Part shown: positions 7,858-18,444 of the stretch, in pieces
How the letters are laid out: every line of letters starts with the position of its first letter
How positions within the stretch are numbered: the stretch's first letter is position 1
DNA from: an uncultured Rhodocyclaceae bacterium
Lineage (GTDB): Bacteria > Pseudomonadota > Gammaproteobacteria > Burkholderiales > Rhodocyclaceae
NCBI GenBank assembly: GCA_900549295.1
Contig: URNG01000022.1
Location: 1 to 32,720 of the forward strand
Reading direction: 5' to 3'
Length of the DNA: 32,720 nucleotides
The notes under the pieces: model-generated
Told to the model about the DNA's origin: nothing
Databases searched by the model: none
What the model saw: only the letters and a program-made list of their open reading frames with translations
Position numbers and translations under genes: made by a program

Positions 7858-8246
7858 TCTCCAGAGGTGAGTGCTGGTTCTGGTTCGGATGGGTGGGCTG
7901 GTTTCTCCGGCCTTTGTTTTTCCAGCCACTGCGCAATCAGCGCGATTTCTTCCTCGCTGTAGCCTCTGACGATCTGCTGCATGACCGTGCTGGGGCGGCC
8001 GTAGTGGCGAAATGCGCTCATCTGTTCGCGCAGCCAGGATGCGGGCCGGCCAGCGAGTGGGGGGAGGTTGTCGCTGATGGCGCGTTGGCCGTTGGTGCCA
8101 TGACAGTTGGCGCAACTGGCCGCCAGGGATTGGGCGAGGCAAACACCACGCATGTTTTCTGCGGCCGGAGCGGCAAGAGAGAAAAAGAGCAGGCCGCAGA
8201 GCAGGGCGGCCTGGAAAAGGGGAACCGGGTTCAGAAGTCTGTTCAT
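7854..8246 (-). CDS. Periplasmic monoheme cytochrome c (partner of the FCSD-like flavoprotein)
   Basis: A 130-residue class I cytochrome c with an N-terminal signal peptide (hydrophobic residues about 8-27, A-P-A-A-E). It has one heme site, C-A-N-C-H, followed by G-T-N-G-Q and a later M in a conserved region (S-T-V-M-Q-Q-I-V-R-G-Y-S) that could supply the axial methionine. The tail is rich in Pro and Glu. Its stop overlaps the flavoprotein start by ATGA, which is good evidence for a flavocytochrome-type pair. FCSD cytochrome subunits are diheme in Allochromatium and monoheme in green sulfur bacteria, so one heme is acceptable. It follows nosZ by 92 bases on the same strand. It could therefore pass electrons between the flavoprotein and NosZ, which is inference. 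Confidence 0.92.
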   Translation of the reverse strand: MNRLLNPVPLFQAALLCGLLFFSLAAPAAENMRGVCLAQSLAASCANCHGTNGQRAISDNLPPLAGRPASWLREQMSAFRHYGRPSTVMQQIVRGYSEEEIALIAQWLEKQRPEKPAHPSEPEPALTSGE

Positions 8247-8338
8247 GTGCTCATGAAAAAAGGGGGATCGGAGGACGCGCGGGTTTGGGGTCGAGATGAG
8301 TGTGCACGCCCCCCGATCGGGAGCATTGCGGTGCGGGC

Positions 8339-10636
8339 TTATTTCGCCTTTTTCGCACCGTTCTGTTCAAGATAGGTCTTGGCGCGGATGCCGATGTCGG
8401 CGGCCTTGACCTGGTATTGCCAGATCTGTTCGGCCCACAGCGTCGCTTGCTGCCAGTCCTTCTTCCTGGCGGCATCTTCGGCCTTGGCGCGGGCGTCCTT
8501 GGTCTTGTTCAACTGATCGACGGCGTCTTCCATCAGGCTGACCACGTCCGGGAAATCGCGGTAATTGACGCCGGTGATGTAGGCGATGACCTGGTCGATG
8601 GTGGCCTGGGTTTCCGTGACTTTCTTCAACTGCTTCTTGTAGTCATCCTCGTTGTAGATGGCCTGCTCGGCAGTGGCGACCTTGGTCGGTTTCCAGCCCT
8701 TGGGTTTGATCAGGAGGTAGCCCTGCATTTCCAGGTGCAAGGCCGAGCAGAATTCCGTGCAGTAGTACGGATAGACGCCTTCCTTGTCAGCCTTGAATTT
8801 CACCGTCACGGTTTTGCCTGGCTCCACGGAGGCGTGGACGTTGAAGGTGTCGACCGCGAAACCGTGCGTTTCGTCCTGGGCGCGTTCGAGGTTGGTCAGG
8901 TGAATGGTGATTTCGTCGCCGACTTCGGCCTCGATTGTTTCAGGCGTGATGTGGGAGCGGATCAGGGTGCCGAAGACTTCCACCTTGTTGCCCTTGCGCA
9001 CGGTCTTTTCTTCACCGGCACGCACGGCACCCGGGTGGGGCTTGTCGGTACGCGAATCAGTGCCGACCTTGTAACGCACGCCCGGTTTCAGCTTGGACGC
9101 CTCGATACCGACCACGTAGTGTGGTTCACCCAGCGGAATCGGCAGGTCGTAGAGCAGTTGCATCTTGTCATCGGTAATGTCGATCAACTGGTGGTTTTGC
9201 GGGTGCAGCGGGCCGACGGGGTTGAAACGGTCGATCGAGAGCTTGTTCATGGCGACCAGATATTTGCCCTTGGGATCGACGGTGTCGCCTTCCATCGTCA
9301 TCAAGTGGCCGATGTTGTAATGGACGGGAATCTTGTCCAGTACGCGCCCTTCGCAGTAATCCCATTTCACGACCTGAGAGTCGACGTAGAGCGAGGTGTA
9401 AGCGATGCATTTCTTGGAATCGTATTGCGTGTGCAAGGGACCGAGGCCGACCTGCACCTGCTTGTGCAGCGTTTCCTTCATGCTGATGACGGGAAGGCCG
9501 TAAGGGTCCTTGCTTTCAAAGCGCTTCGCCTTGATGGCGGCTTCGATCTTTTCCCAGGAATAGACGGAAACGTGGGTATCGAGCTTGCCGGAGACGGTGA
9601 TGTGCTTGCCATCCGGCGAAACCAGGACGCCGTGCGGCGATTTCGGCTCCGGCAGCAGGAAGAGAATGCGTTCCTTCACGGCCGTGTCCATCATGATGAC
9701 GTTGTGGCCGTTGATTTTTTTTGCCTTGCCTTCGGTGACGAGTTCGGCAGCCCGCTTCCAGTTGATGATGTGCATGTAGTCGGTATCTTTTGCCGAGCAG
9801 CCTGCTTCATAAGGCGGGCGGCCCTTTTCGATGCCGCCAACGTAGCGTTCCGAACAGAAGGAGTTGGTGAACGACCAGCCGTCCGAGGGGCCTTTGCCCG
9901 CATCCGACAAATCCTGCGAATAAGGCGGCAGTTCGACCGAGAAGGATTCCTGCGGGTTGATACGCCCGGCCTTGCGATCGAATTTCCAGTAGGTGACGCC
10001 GCCCCGGTATTTTTCGTTGAATTCTTCCAGCGGCACGAATTTGTTGTTTTCCAGCGGCGTGGCGTATTGCGCCGCTTCGATGATGTATTCGGTGTTCGGG
10101 GTGACGAAGGCACCGCCGTGTTCGGATTTGAAAATCGGATTGGCAACGAGCTGCTTGGTTTCAAAATCGCGCAGATCGATCACGGCGATGCGCGGATTGG
10201 CCTTGTCGTTGATGAAGAGAAACTGGCCGTCGTACTTGCCGTGGGTTTCCGACATGGCCGGGTGATGCGAATCGCCCCAGGTAATTTCCCGGCCGTTGAT
10301 CCAGCCTTCTTTCAGCACGGCTTTCGAGCCTTCGTCATAGCCGTAACCCTGCCAGGGCTCGGGTGTGAACACGGCGATGTACTTGAGAATGCGCATCGAC
10401 GGGATGCCATAGACCAGTACCTGCCCGGACTGGCCGCCCGAGGAAAAAGCGATGAACTCGTCGCGTTTGCCGGTCGGTACGTAGGTTTTTGCGGCAGCCA
10501 GCAAATCCTGCTGCGACAGATTGCGGCGTTTCATCACGTCCTGCAGCGATTCGGCTGCCAGCGCGGAAAGCGACAGGCTGGCCGCAAGCCCGAGCGATGT
10601 GAATAGCGCCAGTGGGCGCATGGTAAATGAAGGCAT
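8339..10636 (-). CDS. nosZ: Nitrous oxide reductase, clade II (Sec-dependent)
   Basis: Periplasmic multicopper enzyme that reduces N2O to N2, 765 residues. The signal peptide is of Sec type (A-L-A-A-E) with no twin arginine, as in clade II NosZ. The seven-bladed propeller carries the CuZ histidines, beginning with G-D-S-H-H-P (His124, His125). The C-terminal cupredoxin domain has the CuA motif C-T-E-F-C-S-A-L-H-L-E-M, with Cys626, Cys630, His634 and Met637. About 128 residues follow CuA: a charged helical extension with no CXXCH, so it is not the heme domain of the Wolinella-type enzyme. The ATG at 10636 has AAGGGGAAG just upstream; a longer frame from a TTG at 10684 is unlikely. No nosR, nosB, nosDFY or nosL is in the window, so maturation genes lie elsewhere. 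Cytochrome and flavoprotein genes follow. Confidence 0.97.
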   Translation of the reverse strand: MPSFTMRPLALFTSLGLAASLSLSALAAESLQDVMKRRNLSQQDLLAAAKTYVPTGKRDEFIAFSSGGQSGQVLVYGIPSMRILKYIAVFTPEPWQGYGYDEGSKAVLKEGWINGREITWGDSHHPAMSETHGKYDGQFLFINDKANPRIAVIDLRDFETKQLVANPIFKSEHGGAFVTPNTEYIIEAAQYATPLENNKFVPLEEFNEKYRGGVTYWKFDRKAGRINPQESFSVELPPYSQDLSDAGKGPSDGWSFTNSFCSERYVGGIEKGRPPYEAGCSAKDTDYMHIINWKRAAELVTEGKAKKINGHNVIMMDTAVKERILFLLPEPKSPHGVLVSPDGKHITVSGKLDTHVSVYSWEKIEAAIKAKRFESKDPYGLPVISMKETLHKQVQVGLGPLHTQYDSKKCIAYTSLYVDSQVVKWDYCEGRVLDKIPVHYNIGHLMTMEGDTVDPKGKYLVAMNKLSIDRFNPVGPLHPQNHQLIDITDDKMQLLYDLPIPLGEPHYVVGIEASKLKPGVRYKVGTDSRTDKPHPGAVRAGEEKTVRKGNKVEVFGTLIRSHITPETIEAEVGDEITIHLTNLERAQDETHGFAVDTFNVHASVEPGKTVTVKFKADKEGVYPYYCTEFCSALHLEMQGYLLIKPKGWKPTKVATAEQAIYNEDDYKKQLKKVTETQATIDQVIAYITGVNYRDFPDVVSLMEDAVDQLNKTKDARAKAEDAARKKDWQQATLWAEQIWQYQVKAADIGIRAKTYLEQNGAKKAK

Positions 10637-10813
10637 TTTCTTCCCCTTGGAATGACATAAGGATCGGTACGGATCTTGAGTCAATACAGCGCCCGATGCT
10701 TCGCAGCCGCTGCCAACGCGAGGGGCAGTCGCTGACGAAATGCAGGCCTTTTTGACGCCGTCAGTAGAGCATGGGGGAAAAACACGGCTCGATAACAGTC
10801 AGCCGCAAATTGT

Positions 10814-10856
10814 TTGGGCACAGTTGCAGCCGGTGTACTTGGTGATCGGTACAGAT
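10814..10856 (-). promoter_or_regulatory. Candidate paired operator upstream of nosZ
   Basis: TTGGGCACAGTTGC (10814-10827) and GGTACAGAT (10848-10856), with ACAG cores 31 bases apart. This matches the ccoG pair in sequence (11 of 14 bases in the first half-site, 9 of 9 in the second) and exactly in spacing. It lies about 180-220 bases before the nosZ start codon. Regulation of nosZ through it is inferred. Confidence 0.45.
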
Positions 10857-10959
10857 GGGTGGCGCAGGTGCGGGCGCTGCCGCTTGAATCCTCAAAACGG
10901 AAAATCCAGTCATTGCAAGCCGATCTGTGCGCCGGCCCCGATGGCACGCTTGTTGCTGA

Positions 10960-10973
10960 TTGATCGCCATCCA
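10960..10973. promoter_or_regulatory. Weak FNR/DNR-type box
   Basis: TTGATCGCCATCCA matches TTGAT-N4-ATCAA at nine of ten defined positions. It is about 330 bases from nosZ and only 22 bases before the start at 10996, so the position is poor for classic activation of either gene. It could be chance or a repressor site. Confidence 0.25.
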
Positions 10974-10995
10974 ATCTCGCAACAGGTGCGGTGCC

Positions 10996-11694
10996 ATGAT
11001 GATCCCGTCCATTTCCGCTTTTTACGCCACGTCCGCAATATCGGCCGCATCCCCTGCGGCGGCGGCCCGGCAAAATCCGGTCGCGGCGGCGGCAGTTTCT
11101 GCCGGCACCGCGCATATTTCACAAGCGGCGCGCGATCTGATCGCCGCTGAGCAAGGCCGGGGCAGCACCGGCGGCACAACCCGGAATCCCCGTCTTGAAA
11201 CCAACCTCGGGGCCATGGATGTGGATCTCGACGCGTATTTCGCGCCCGATGGAAATTTCGATCCGGACAGCACCCCGCTGTTGCTGCCCGGTGCGGGTAA
11301 CGTGGCCGCGCTTTCCGCTCATGTTTCCGCGCGGATGCCCGGTTTTCTGGCCGAACACGGCATCCCGGAAGCGCCGGCCAGCATCAGCTACGACAGCGCG
11401 GGCCGGATGCAATTGCCGGCCGATTATCCCTATGCCGAGGCGTTTTCGCGGGCCGTTGCAGAAAACCCGGTGATGGCGCGTCAACTCAGCACGACGGCGG
11501 CGCTGGCTTCGGTCACGGCGGATATGGAAAAATCGCTCGCCTTCCAGCGCGAATACCGCGCTGCCGGGTCGGCGGCGGAGATTGCGGCCGTCTTGGCCCG
11601 TCACGCGTATCTGTTCGCCGATGACCGCTACAGCGCGCCCGCAACGCTCAATTTCGGAGCAGACGGCAAGCTTCTTGGCCTGAGCACGGGGTGA
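10996..11694 (+). CDS. Hypothetical protein, 232 residues
   Basis: I do not recognise this protein. The N-terminal 60 residues are rich in Ala and Ser and contain A-H-I-S-Q-A-A-R-D-L-I-A-A-E, a short pattern seen near the N-terminus of some secreted or flagellum-associated proteobacterial proteins, but that is too weak for a call. No signal peptide, membrane span or cysteine cluster stands out; the remainder looks like a soluble helical domain. The ATG at 10996 (ATG 10999 is equally possible) follows an AGGTG about eight bases upstream. Coding is supported by an open frame with typical third-position GC and by the strong hairpin 42 bases after the stop. It stands alone, divergent from nosZ and convergent with the binding-protein gene. 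Confidence 0.7.
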   Translation: MMIPSISAFYATSAISAASPAAAARQNPVAAAAVSAGTAHISQAARDLIAAEQGRGSTGGTTRNPRLETNLGAMDVDLDAYFAPDGNFDPDSTPLLLPGAGNVAALSAHVSARMPGFLAEHGIPEAPASISYDSAGRMQLPADYPYAEAFSRAVAENPVMARQLSTTAALASVTADMEKSLAFQREYRAAGSAAEIAAVLARHAYLFADDRYSAPATLNFGADGKLLGLSTG

Positions 11695-11735
11695 ATCAGA
11701 CCGCAGAAAGAACCAAGGGAAGCAGACAAAGAGAA

Positions 11736-11768
11736 ACGGGGGCGGGAGCCACCAGCTCCCGCCCCCGT
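11736..11768. terminator. Strong bidirectional terminator hairpin
   Basis: A perfect 14-bp stem (arms 11736-11749 and 11755-11768) with loop CACCA, almost all G:C. Read leftward it follows the binding-protein gene (stop at 11787) and is followed by TTTCTCTTTG, a good U-rich tail. Read rightward it lies 42 bases after the hypothetical gene. Confidence 0.85.
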
Positions 11769-11786
11769 GGAGATCAATCTGGCAGA

Positions 11787-12929
11787 TCAGCGCAGCAGCT
11801 TGCCGCCCGGCCCGATCACCGTCATTTCGACGAAGCGTGAGCCGCTGCGGGCAGTGGCCGAGTAATTGATCCGGTAGCCGCCGAAATCCACGTTGTTGAT
11901 GCTTTCCAGCGCGCTGACCAGTTTTTCGCGCGACAGATCGCGCCCGGCGCGGCGCAGCCCTTCGACCATGACGCGGGCAGTGAGGTAGGCTTCCAGGCCG
12001 TAATAGGAGTACTGGCCCGCTTTGGCCGCCAGTTTCTGGTATTCGCGCACGACGGGAATGGTGTCGTTCCAGGGGTAGGGCACGACTTGCGAAATGCCGA
12101 TGCCGCGCGAGTCCTTGCCCAGGTCCTGTATCAATTGCTCGGTGCCGATGGGCGACAAGGTCATCAGCATCGGGTGCTGGCCGGCATCCTTCATGGCACG
12201 GACAAAAGCCGTGGTGGGTTTGTACAGGCTGACCATGACCACCGCCTGCGGGTTGACCTTGCTGATGGCCTGCACGGCGGCCTTCACGTCGAGCGCGTTG
12301 CGTTCGACCGTGCCCACTGCCGCTGGCGTCAGCTCGTGTTTTTTCAGGGCAGCGGTGACGCCATCCAGGCCAGCTTTGCCGAATCCGTCGTTCTGATAGA
12401 ACACGGCGATGCTGCGCAGACCCAGCGCCACCATCTGGTTGACGATGGCTTCCGTTTCGTCGTTGTAACTGGCGCGGATATGGAACATGAAGCGCGAGTT
12501 GGGGTTACTGGCAATCGGCTGGCGCAGTGCAGGCGCCCCGGAAATGGTGCCGACCAGCGGCACGCCGGCAGGGCCGAAGACGGTGTTCATGGTGGCTTCG
12601 GTGGGGCTGGAACCGAAGAAGGAGAGCAGCGCGAAAGCCTGTTTGTCCTTGATGAGGCTTTGCGTATTGGCGACGGCCCGTTCGGTTTCGTAGCCATCGT
12701 CGAGCGCGACGAGTTCCAGCTTGCGCCCATTCACGCCGCCGGCCTTGTTGATCTGGGAAAAATAAGCCTGGATGGTCTGCTGCATCTCCATGCCATACGC
12801 CCCGTTGGGGCCGCTCAAGGGGGCAGACATGCCCAGCGTGATGGTGTTTTCGCTGACCCCCGGCTCGGCGGCGCAGACGGACGACAGCGCGAGCAGGCTG
12901 GCGGCGATGAGATGCTTGAAACGCTCCAT
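11787..12929 (-). CDS. ABC transporter substrate-binding protein, branched-chain amino acid (LivJ-like) family
   Basis: A 380-residue periplasmic binding protein of type I fold. The signal peptide spans about residues 1-21 (S-S-V-C-A-A-E). The opening I-T-L-G-M-S-A-P-L-S-G-P and the following G-G-V-N-G-R-K-L-E-L motif are characteristic of the Leu/Ile/Val binding and receptor-ligand families. Typical ligands are branched-chain amino acids, aromatic acids, urea or amides; the sequence does not say which. A strong AGGAGGG lies eight bases before the ATG at 12929. No permease or ATPase genes are adjacent, so it is an orphan subunit that may work with a transporter encoded elsewhere or act in sensing. 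It follows dnaJ by 99 bases on the same strand but has its own terminator. Confidence 0.9.
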   Translation of the reverse strand: MERFKHLIAASLLALSSVCAAEPGVSENTITLGMSAPLSGPNGAYGMEMQQTIQAYFSQINKAGGVNGRKLELVALDDGYETERAVANTQSLIKDKQAFALLSFFGSSPTEATMNTVFGPAGVPLVGTISGAPALRQPIASNPNSRFMFHIRASYNDETEAIVNQMVALGLRSIAVFYQNDGFGKAGLDGVTAALKKHELTPAAVGTVERNALDVKAAVQAISKVNPQAVVMVSLYKPTTAFVRAMKDAGQHPMLMTLSPIGTEQLIQDLGKDSRGIGISQVVPYPWNDTIPVVREYQKLAAKAGQYSYYGLEAYLTARVMVEGLRRAGRDLSREKLVSALESINNVDFGGYRINYSATARSGSRFVEMTVIGPGGKLLR

Positions 12930-13028
12930 GCGGATACCCTCCTAAAAATATGCCGTGATTTTAGCAGTGAGAAGGGCAGCTCCGGTTCACATGGAGCGCC
13001 TGTAATTGCGCACTGAATTGCCTGCCGC

Positions 13029-14171
13029 TCACTCGCCGAAGAAATCCCGCACCTTGTCCATCCACGATTTCGCGCGCGGGTTGTGCTTGTGGCCGGAATC
13101 CTTGCTCGATTCTTCCAGCTCGCGCAGCAATTCCTTCTGCCGGTCGGTGAGGTTGACCGGCGTTTCGACGATGACGTGGCACATCAGGTCGCCATGGTTG
13201 TTGCTGCGTACGCCCTTGATGCCCTTGCCGCGCAGGCGGAAGACACGGCCCGACTGGGTTTCCGGCGGAATCTTGATGGCGGCGGCGCCGTCCAGCGTCG
13301 GAATCTCGATTTCGCCGCCGAGCGCGGCGGTGGTGAAGGAGATCGGCATTTCGCAATGCAGATCGTTGTGCTCGCGCTGAAACACCGCATGTTGCTTGAG
13401 GTGGATCTGCACGTACAGATCGCCCGGCGGGCCGCCGTTGACGCCGTGTTCGCCTTCGCCGGCCAGACGGATGCGGTCGCCGGTATCGACGCCGGCAGGA
13501 ATTTTCACCGAGAGGGTCTTGTGTTGCTTGATCCGCCCGGCGCCGCCGCAGCTTTTGCAGGGGTCGGCGATGAAACGGCCCGTGCCGTGGCATTTGTGGC
13601 AGGTCTGCTGGATGGAGAAGAAACCTTGTTGCAGGCGCACCTGGCCGGAGCCTCCGCAGGTCGGGCAGGTTTTCGGCTGGGTGCCGGCCTTGGCGCCGCT
13701 GCCTTTGCAGGGTTCGCAGACTTCCATGGTCGGAATGCGAATTTTCGTCTCCGTGCCTTTCGCCGCCTGTTCGAGCGTGATTTCCAGGTTGTAGCGCAGG
13801 TCGGCACCGCGATAGATGTTGGAACGCCCGCCGCCTCCACCGCCGCCGCCGCGTCCGCCGAAGATTTCATCGAAGATGCCGCCGAAAGCATCGGCAAAAC
13901 CGCCCATGCCGGCTCCGCCGAAACCGCCGCCCATCCCCGCCTGCGGGTCGACGCCGGCATGGCCGTACTGGTCATAGGCCGCGCGTTTCTGGGCATCCGA
14001 CAGAATCTCGTAGGCTTCCTTGGCTTCCTTGAATTTTTCCTCCGCCGCCGGATTGTCCGGGTTGCGGTCGGGGTGGTGTTTCATGGCCAGCTTGCGGTAG
14101 GCCTTCTTGATTTCGTCGTCGGAGGCATCGCGGTTGACGCCGAGGATTTCGTAAAAGTCGCGTTTTGACAT
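13029..14171 (-). CDS. dnaJ: Chaperone DnaJ
   Basis: Hsp40 co-chaperone that delivers clients to DnaK and stimulates its ATPase. The 380-residue class A architecture is complete: J domain with H-P-D at 33-35, a Gly/Phe-rich linker with a long glycine run, four zinc-finger motifs of type C-x2-C-x-G-x-G (C-E-P-C, C-P-T-C, C-H-K-C, C-K-S-C), then the substrate-binding beta domains. It is the last gene of grpE-dnaK-dnaJ, separated from dnaK by an 83-base spacer that contains a stable hairpin. The ATG at 14171 begins the conserved M-S-K-R-D-F-Y-E-I-L. Confidence 0.98.
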   Translation of the reverse strand: MSKRDFYEILGVNRDASDDEIKKAYRKLAMKHHPDRNPDNPAAEEKFKEAKEAYEILSDAQKRAAYDQYGHAGVDPQAGMGGGFGGAGMGGFADAFGGIFDEIFGGRGGGGGGGGRSNIYRGADLRYNLEITLEQAAKGTETKIRIPTMEVCEPCKGSGAKAGTQPKTCPTCGGSGQVRLQQGFFSIQQTCHKCHGTGRFIADPCKSCGGAGRIKQHKTLSVKIPAGVDTGDRIRLAGEGEHGVNGGPPGDLYVQIHLKQHAVFQREHNDLHCEMPISFTTAALGGEIEIPTLDGAAAIKIPPETQSGRVFRLRGKGIKGVRSNNHGDLMCHVIVETPVNLTDRQKELLRELEESSKDSGHKHNPRAKSWMDKVRDFFGE

Positions 14172-14195
14172 GCTATGTCCCGTCTATGTGACAAA

Positions 14196-14236
14196 GGCAC
14201 CGAGCACCGCCGGAGGATTCCGGGAGGCTCGGTGCC
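14196..14236 (-). terminator. dnaK-dnaJ intercistronic hairpin
   Basis: Ten-base perfect arms (14196-14205 and 14227-14236) enclose a smaller stem CCGGA/TCCGG (14210-14223). Read on the operon strand it is followed by TTTGTC. It could act as a partial terminator, attenuator or RNA-processing site that lowers dnaJ relative to dnaK. No experimental support is available from sequence. Confidence 0.6.
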
Positions 14237-14254
14237 GCGTGGTCAAGTCAAGGA

Positions 14255-16192
<1,938 letters not shown>

Positions 16193-16229
16193 GTTCGTTT
16201 TCCTTCAAAAAGAATTGTCGATGTCTACG

Positions 16230-16258
16230 AGGTGGGGCCGCAGCCCCGGAATTTCAAG
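16230..16258 (-). promoter_or_regulatory. Sigma-32 heat-shock promoter for dnaK
   Basis: On the minus strand CTTGAAA (16258-16252), 14-base spacer, CCCCACCT (16237-16230). This matches the RpoH consensus CTTGAAA and CCCCATNT at all but one defined base. It lies four bases after the grpE stop and 38 bases before the dnaK ATG. The spacer includes a small GGGGC/GCCCC inverted repeat. Confidence 0.75.
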
Positions 16259-16261
16259 GGA

Positions 16262-16801
16262 TTATTTGCCTTTCGCCACCATGACCATGGCCGGGCGCAG
16301 CACGCGTTCGGCGATCAGATAGCCCTTTTGCAGGACGCTGACCACGGTGTTGGCTTCCTGCTCGGAATCCACTATGCTGATGGCCTGATGCTGGTGCGGG
16401 TCGAATTTTTCGCCGATCGGGTCGATTTCCTTGAGGGCGTTCTTCTCGAAGGCGGCGAGCAGTTGTTTGTGAATCAGTTCGACGCCGGTGCGAAAGGTGT
16501 CCACCGTCTGTTCTTCGACGGCGAGCGCGGCATCCAGGCTGTCCTTGACGGCGAGCAGATCGCCGGCGAACTTTTCGACGGCGAATTTGTGCGCCCTGCT
16601 CACATCTTCCTGGGCGCGGCGGCGGATGTTCTCAGCTTCTGCCTTGGCGCGCAGGAAGGCGTCCTGCAATTCGGCGATCTGGGCCGTCAGTTTTTCGTTG
16701 ACGGCTTGCAGTTCATGTGCCGGAAGAGGGGTTTCCGGGGCTTCGGCTGCCGGGTTCAGGGTTGGATCGGGGTTTTCAGGCTGGATTTCTTCGTGGGCCA
16801 T
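16262..16801 (-). CDS. grpE: Nucleotide exchange factor GrpE
   Basis: A 179-residue GrpE, which releases ADP from DnaK. An acidic, Pro-rich N-terminal tail (residues 1-30) precedes the long coiled coil (Q-A-V-N-E-K-L-T-A-Q-I-A-E-L-Q-D-A-F-L-R), then the R-A-Q-E-D-V-S-R-A-H-K-F-A region and the C-terminal beta domain with D-P-I-G-E-K-F-D-P and G-Y-L-I-A-E-R-V-L-R-P-A-M-V-M-V-A-K. GGAG lies nine bases before the ATG at 16801. It is the first gene of the operon, directly behind a near-perfect heat-shock promoter. Confidence 0.98.
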   Translation of the reverse strand: MAHEEIQPENPDPTLNPAAEAPETPLPAHELQAVNEKLTAQIAELQDAFLRAKAEAENIRRRAQEDVSRAHKFAVEKFAGDLLAVKDSLDAALAVEEQTVDTFRTGVELIHKQLLAAFEKNALKEIDPIGEKFDPHQHQAISIVDSEQEANTVVSVLQKGYLIAERVLRPAMVMVAKGK

Positions 16802-16829
16802 GCGTCATTCTCCAAAAAAACTCAGATGC

Positions 16830-16857
16830 AGATGGGGATGGTTGAAGGTATTTCAAG
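16830..16857 (-). promoter_or_regulatory. Sigma-32 heat-shock promoter for grpE-dnaK-dnaJ
   Basis: On the minus strand CTTGAAA (16857-16851), 13-base spacer, CCCCATCT (16837-16830): a full match to the RpoH consensus. Transcription should start near 16823, about 20 bases before the grpE start codon. No CIRCE element is present, so control looks purely RpoH-type. Confidence 0.9.
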
Positions 16858-17002
16858 CCTGCGTGCAACAAATTTAACAAAGCTTGCGTATTGTGTATTT
16901 CTGCGCCGTGCTAGCATCGCCTGACGGGCGGACTGGCGAGAGCGACCTGGCGGGCCGCAAGGGATAAAAAACAAGAGACGAGGCATCGGAAAAACGACGG
17001 AT

Positions 17003-18361
<1,359 letters not shown>

Positions 18362-18364
18362 GGC

Positions 18365-18381
18365 CCGGGTCATGAACCCGG
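18365..18381. terminator. Palindrome between convergent kinase and MCP genes
   Basis: CCGGGT and ACCCGG flank the loop CATGA, directly after the kinase stop. A second inverted repeat GGGCCT/AGGCCC lies at 18414-18427. Together they probably terminate the two convergent genes; neither has a strong U-run. The first resembles the palindrome at 2096-2113. Confidence 0.5.
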
Positions 18382-18444
18382 ACCCACATCAAATATCAAT
18401 CAGCTTCTTTGCAGGGCCTTCAGGCCCCAACCAAGGGTGCAGCA

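Larger units (their letters stand above)
10637..10995. other. Intergenic region upstream of nosZ (359 bases)
   Basis: No credible gene in any frame; the short open frames here lack ribosome sites and family features. It should hold the nosZ promoter reading leftward and the promoter of the gene at 10996 reading rightward. It contains the paired motif at 10814-10856, a related site GGTACGGAT at 10666-10674 (on the nosZ strand ATCCGTACC, compared with ATCTGTACC), and a weak FNR/DNR-like box at 10960-10973. Confidence 0.7.

Noticed and set aside
8300..10606. Open frame of 768 codons on the + strand opposite nosZ
   Set aside because: Antisense shadow of a certain gene; its protein has repeated biased composition and no recognisable domain.
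10636..10684. Upstream extension of nosZ and Tat export
   Set aside because: The extension starts at a TTG without a ribosome site, and no twin-arginine motif occurs; the ATG at 10636 gives a clean Sec signal.
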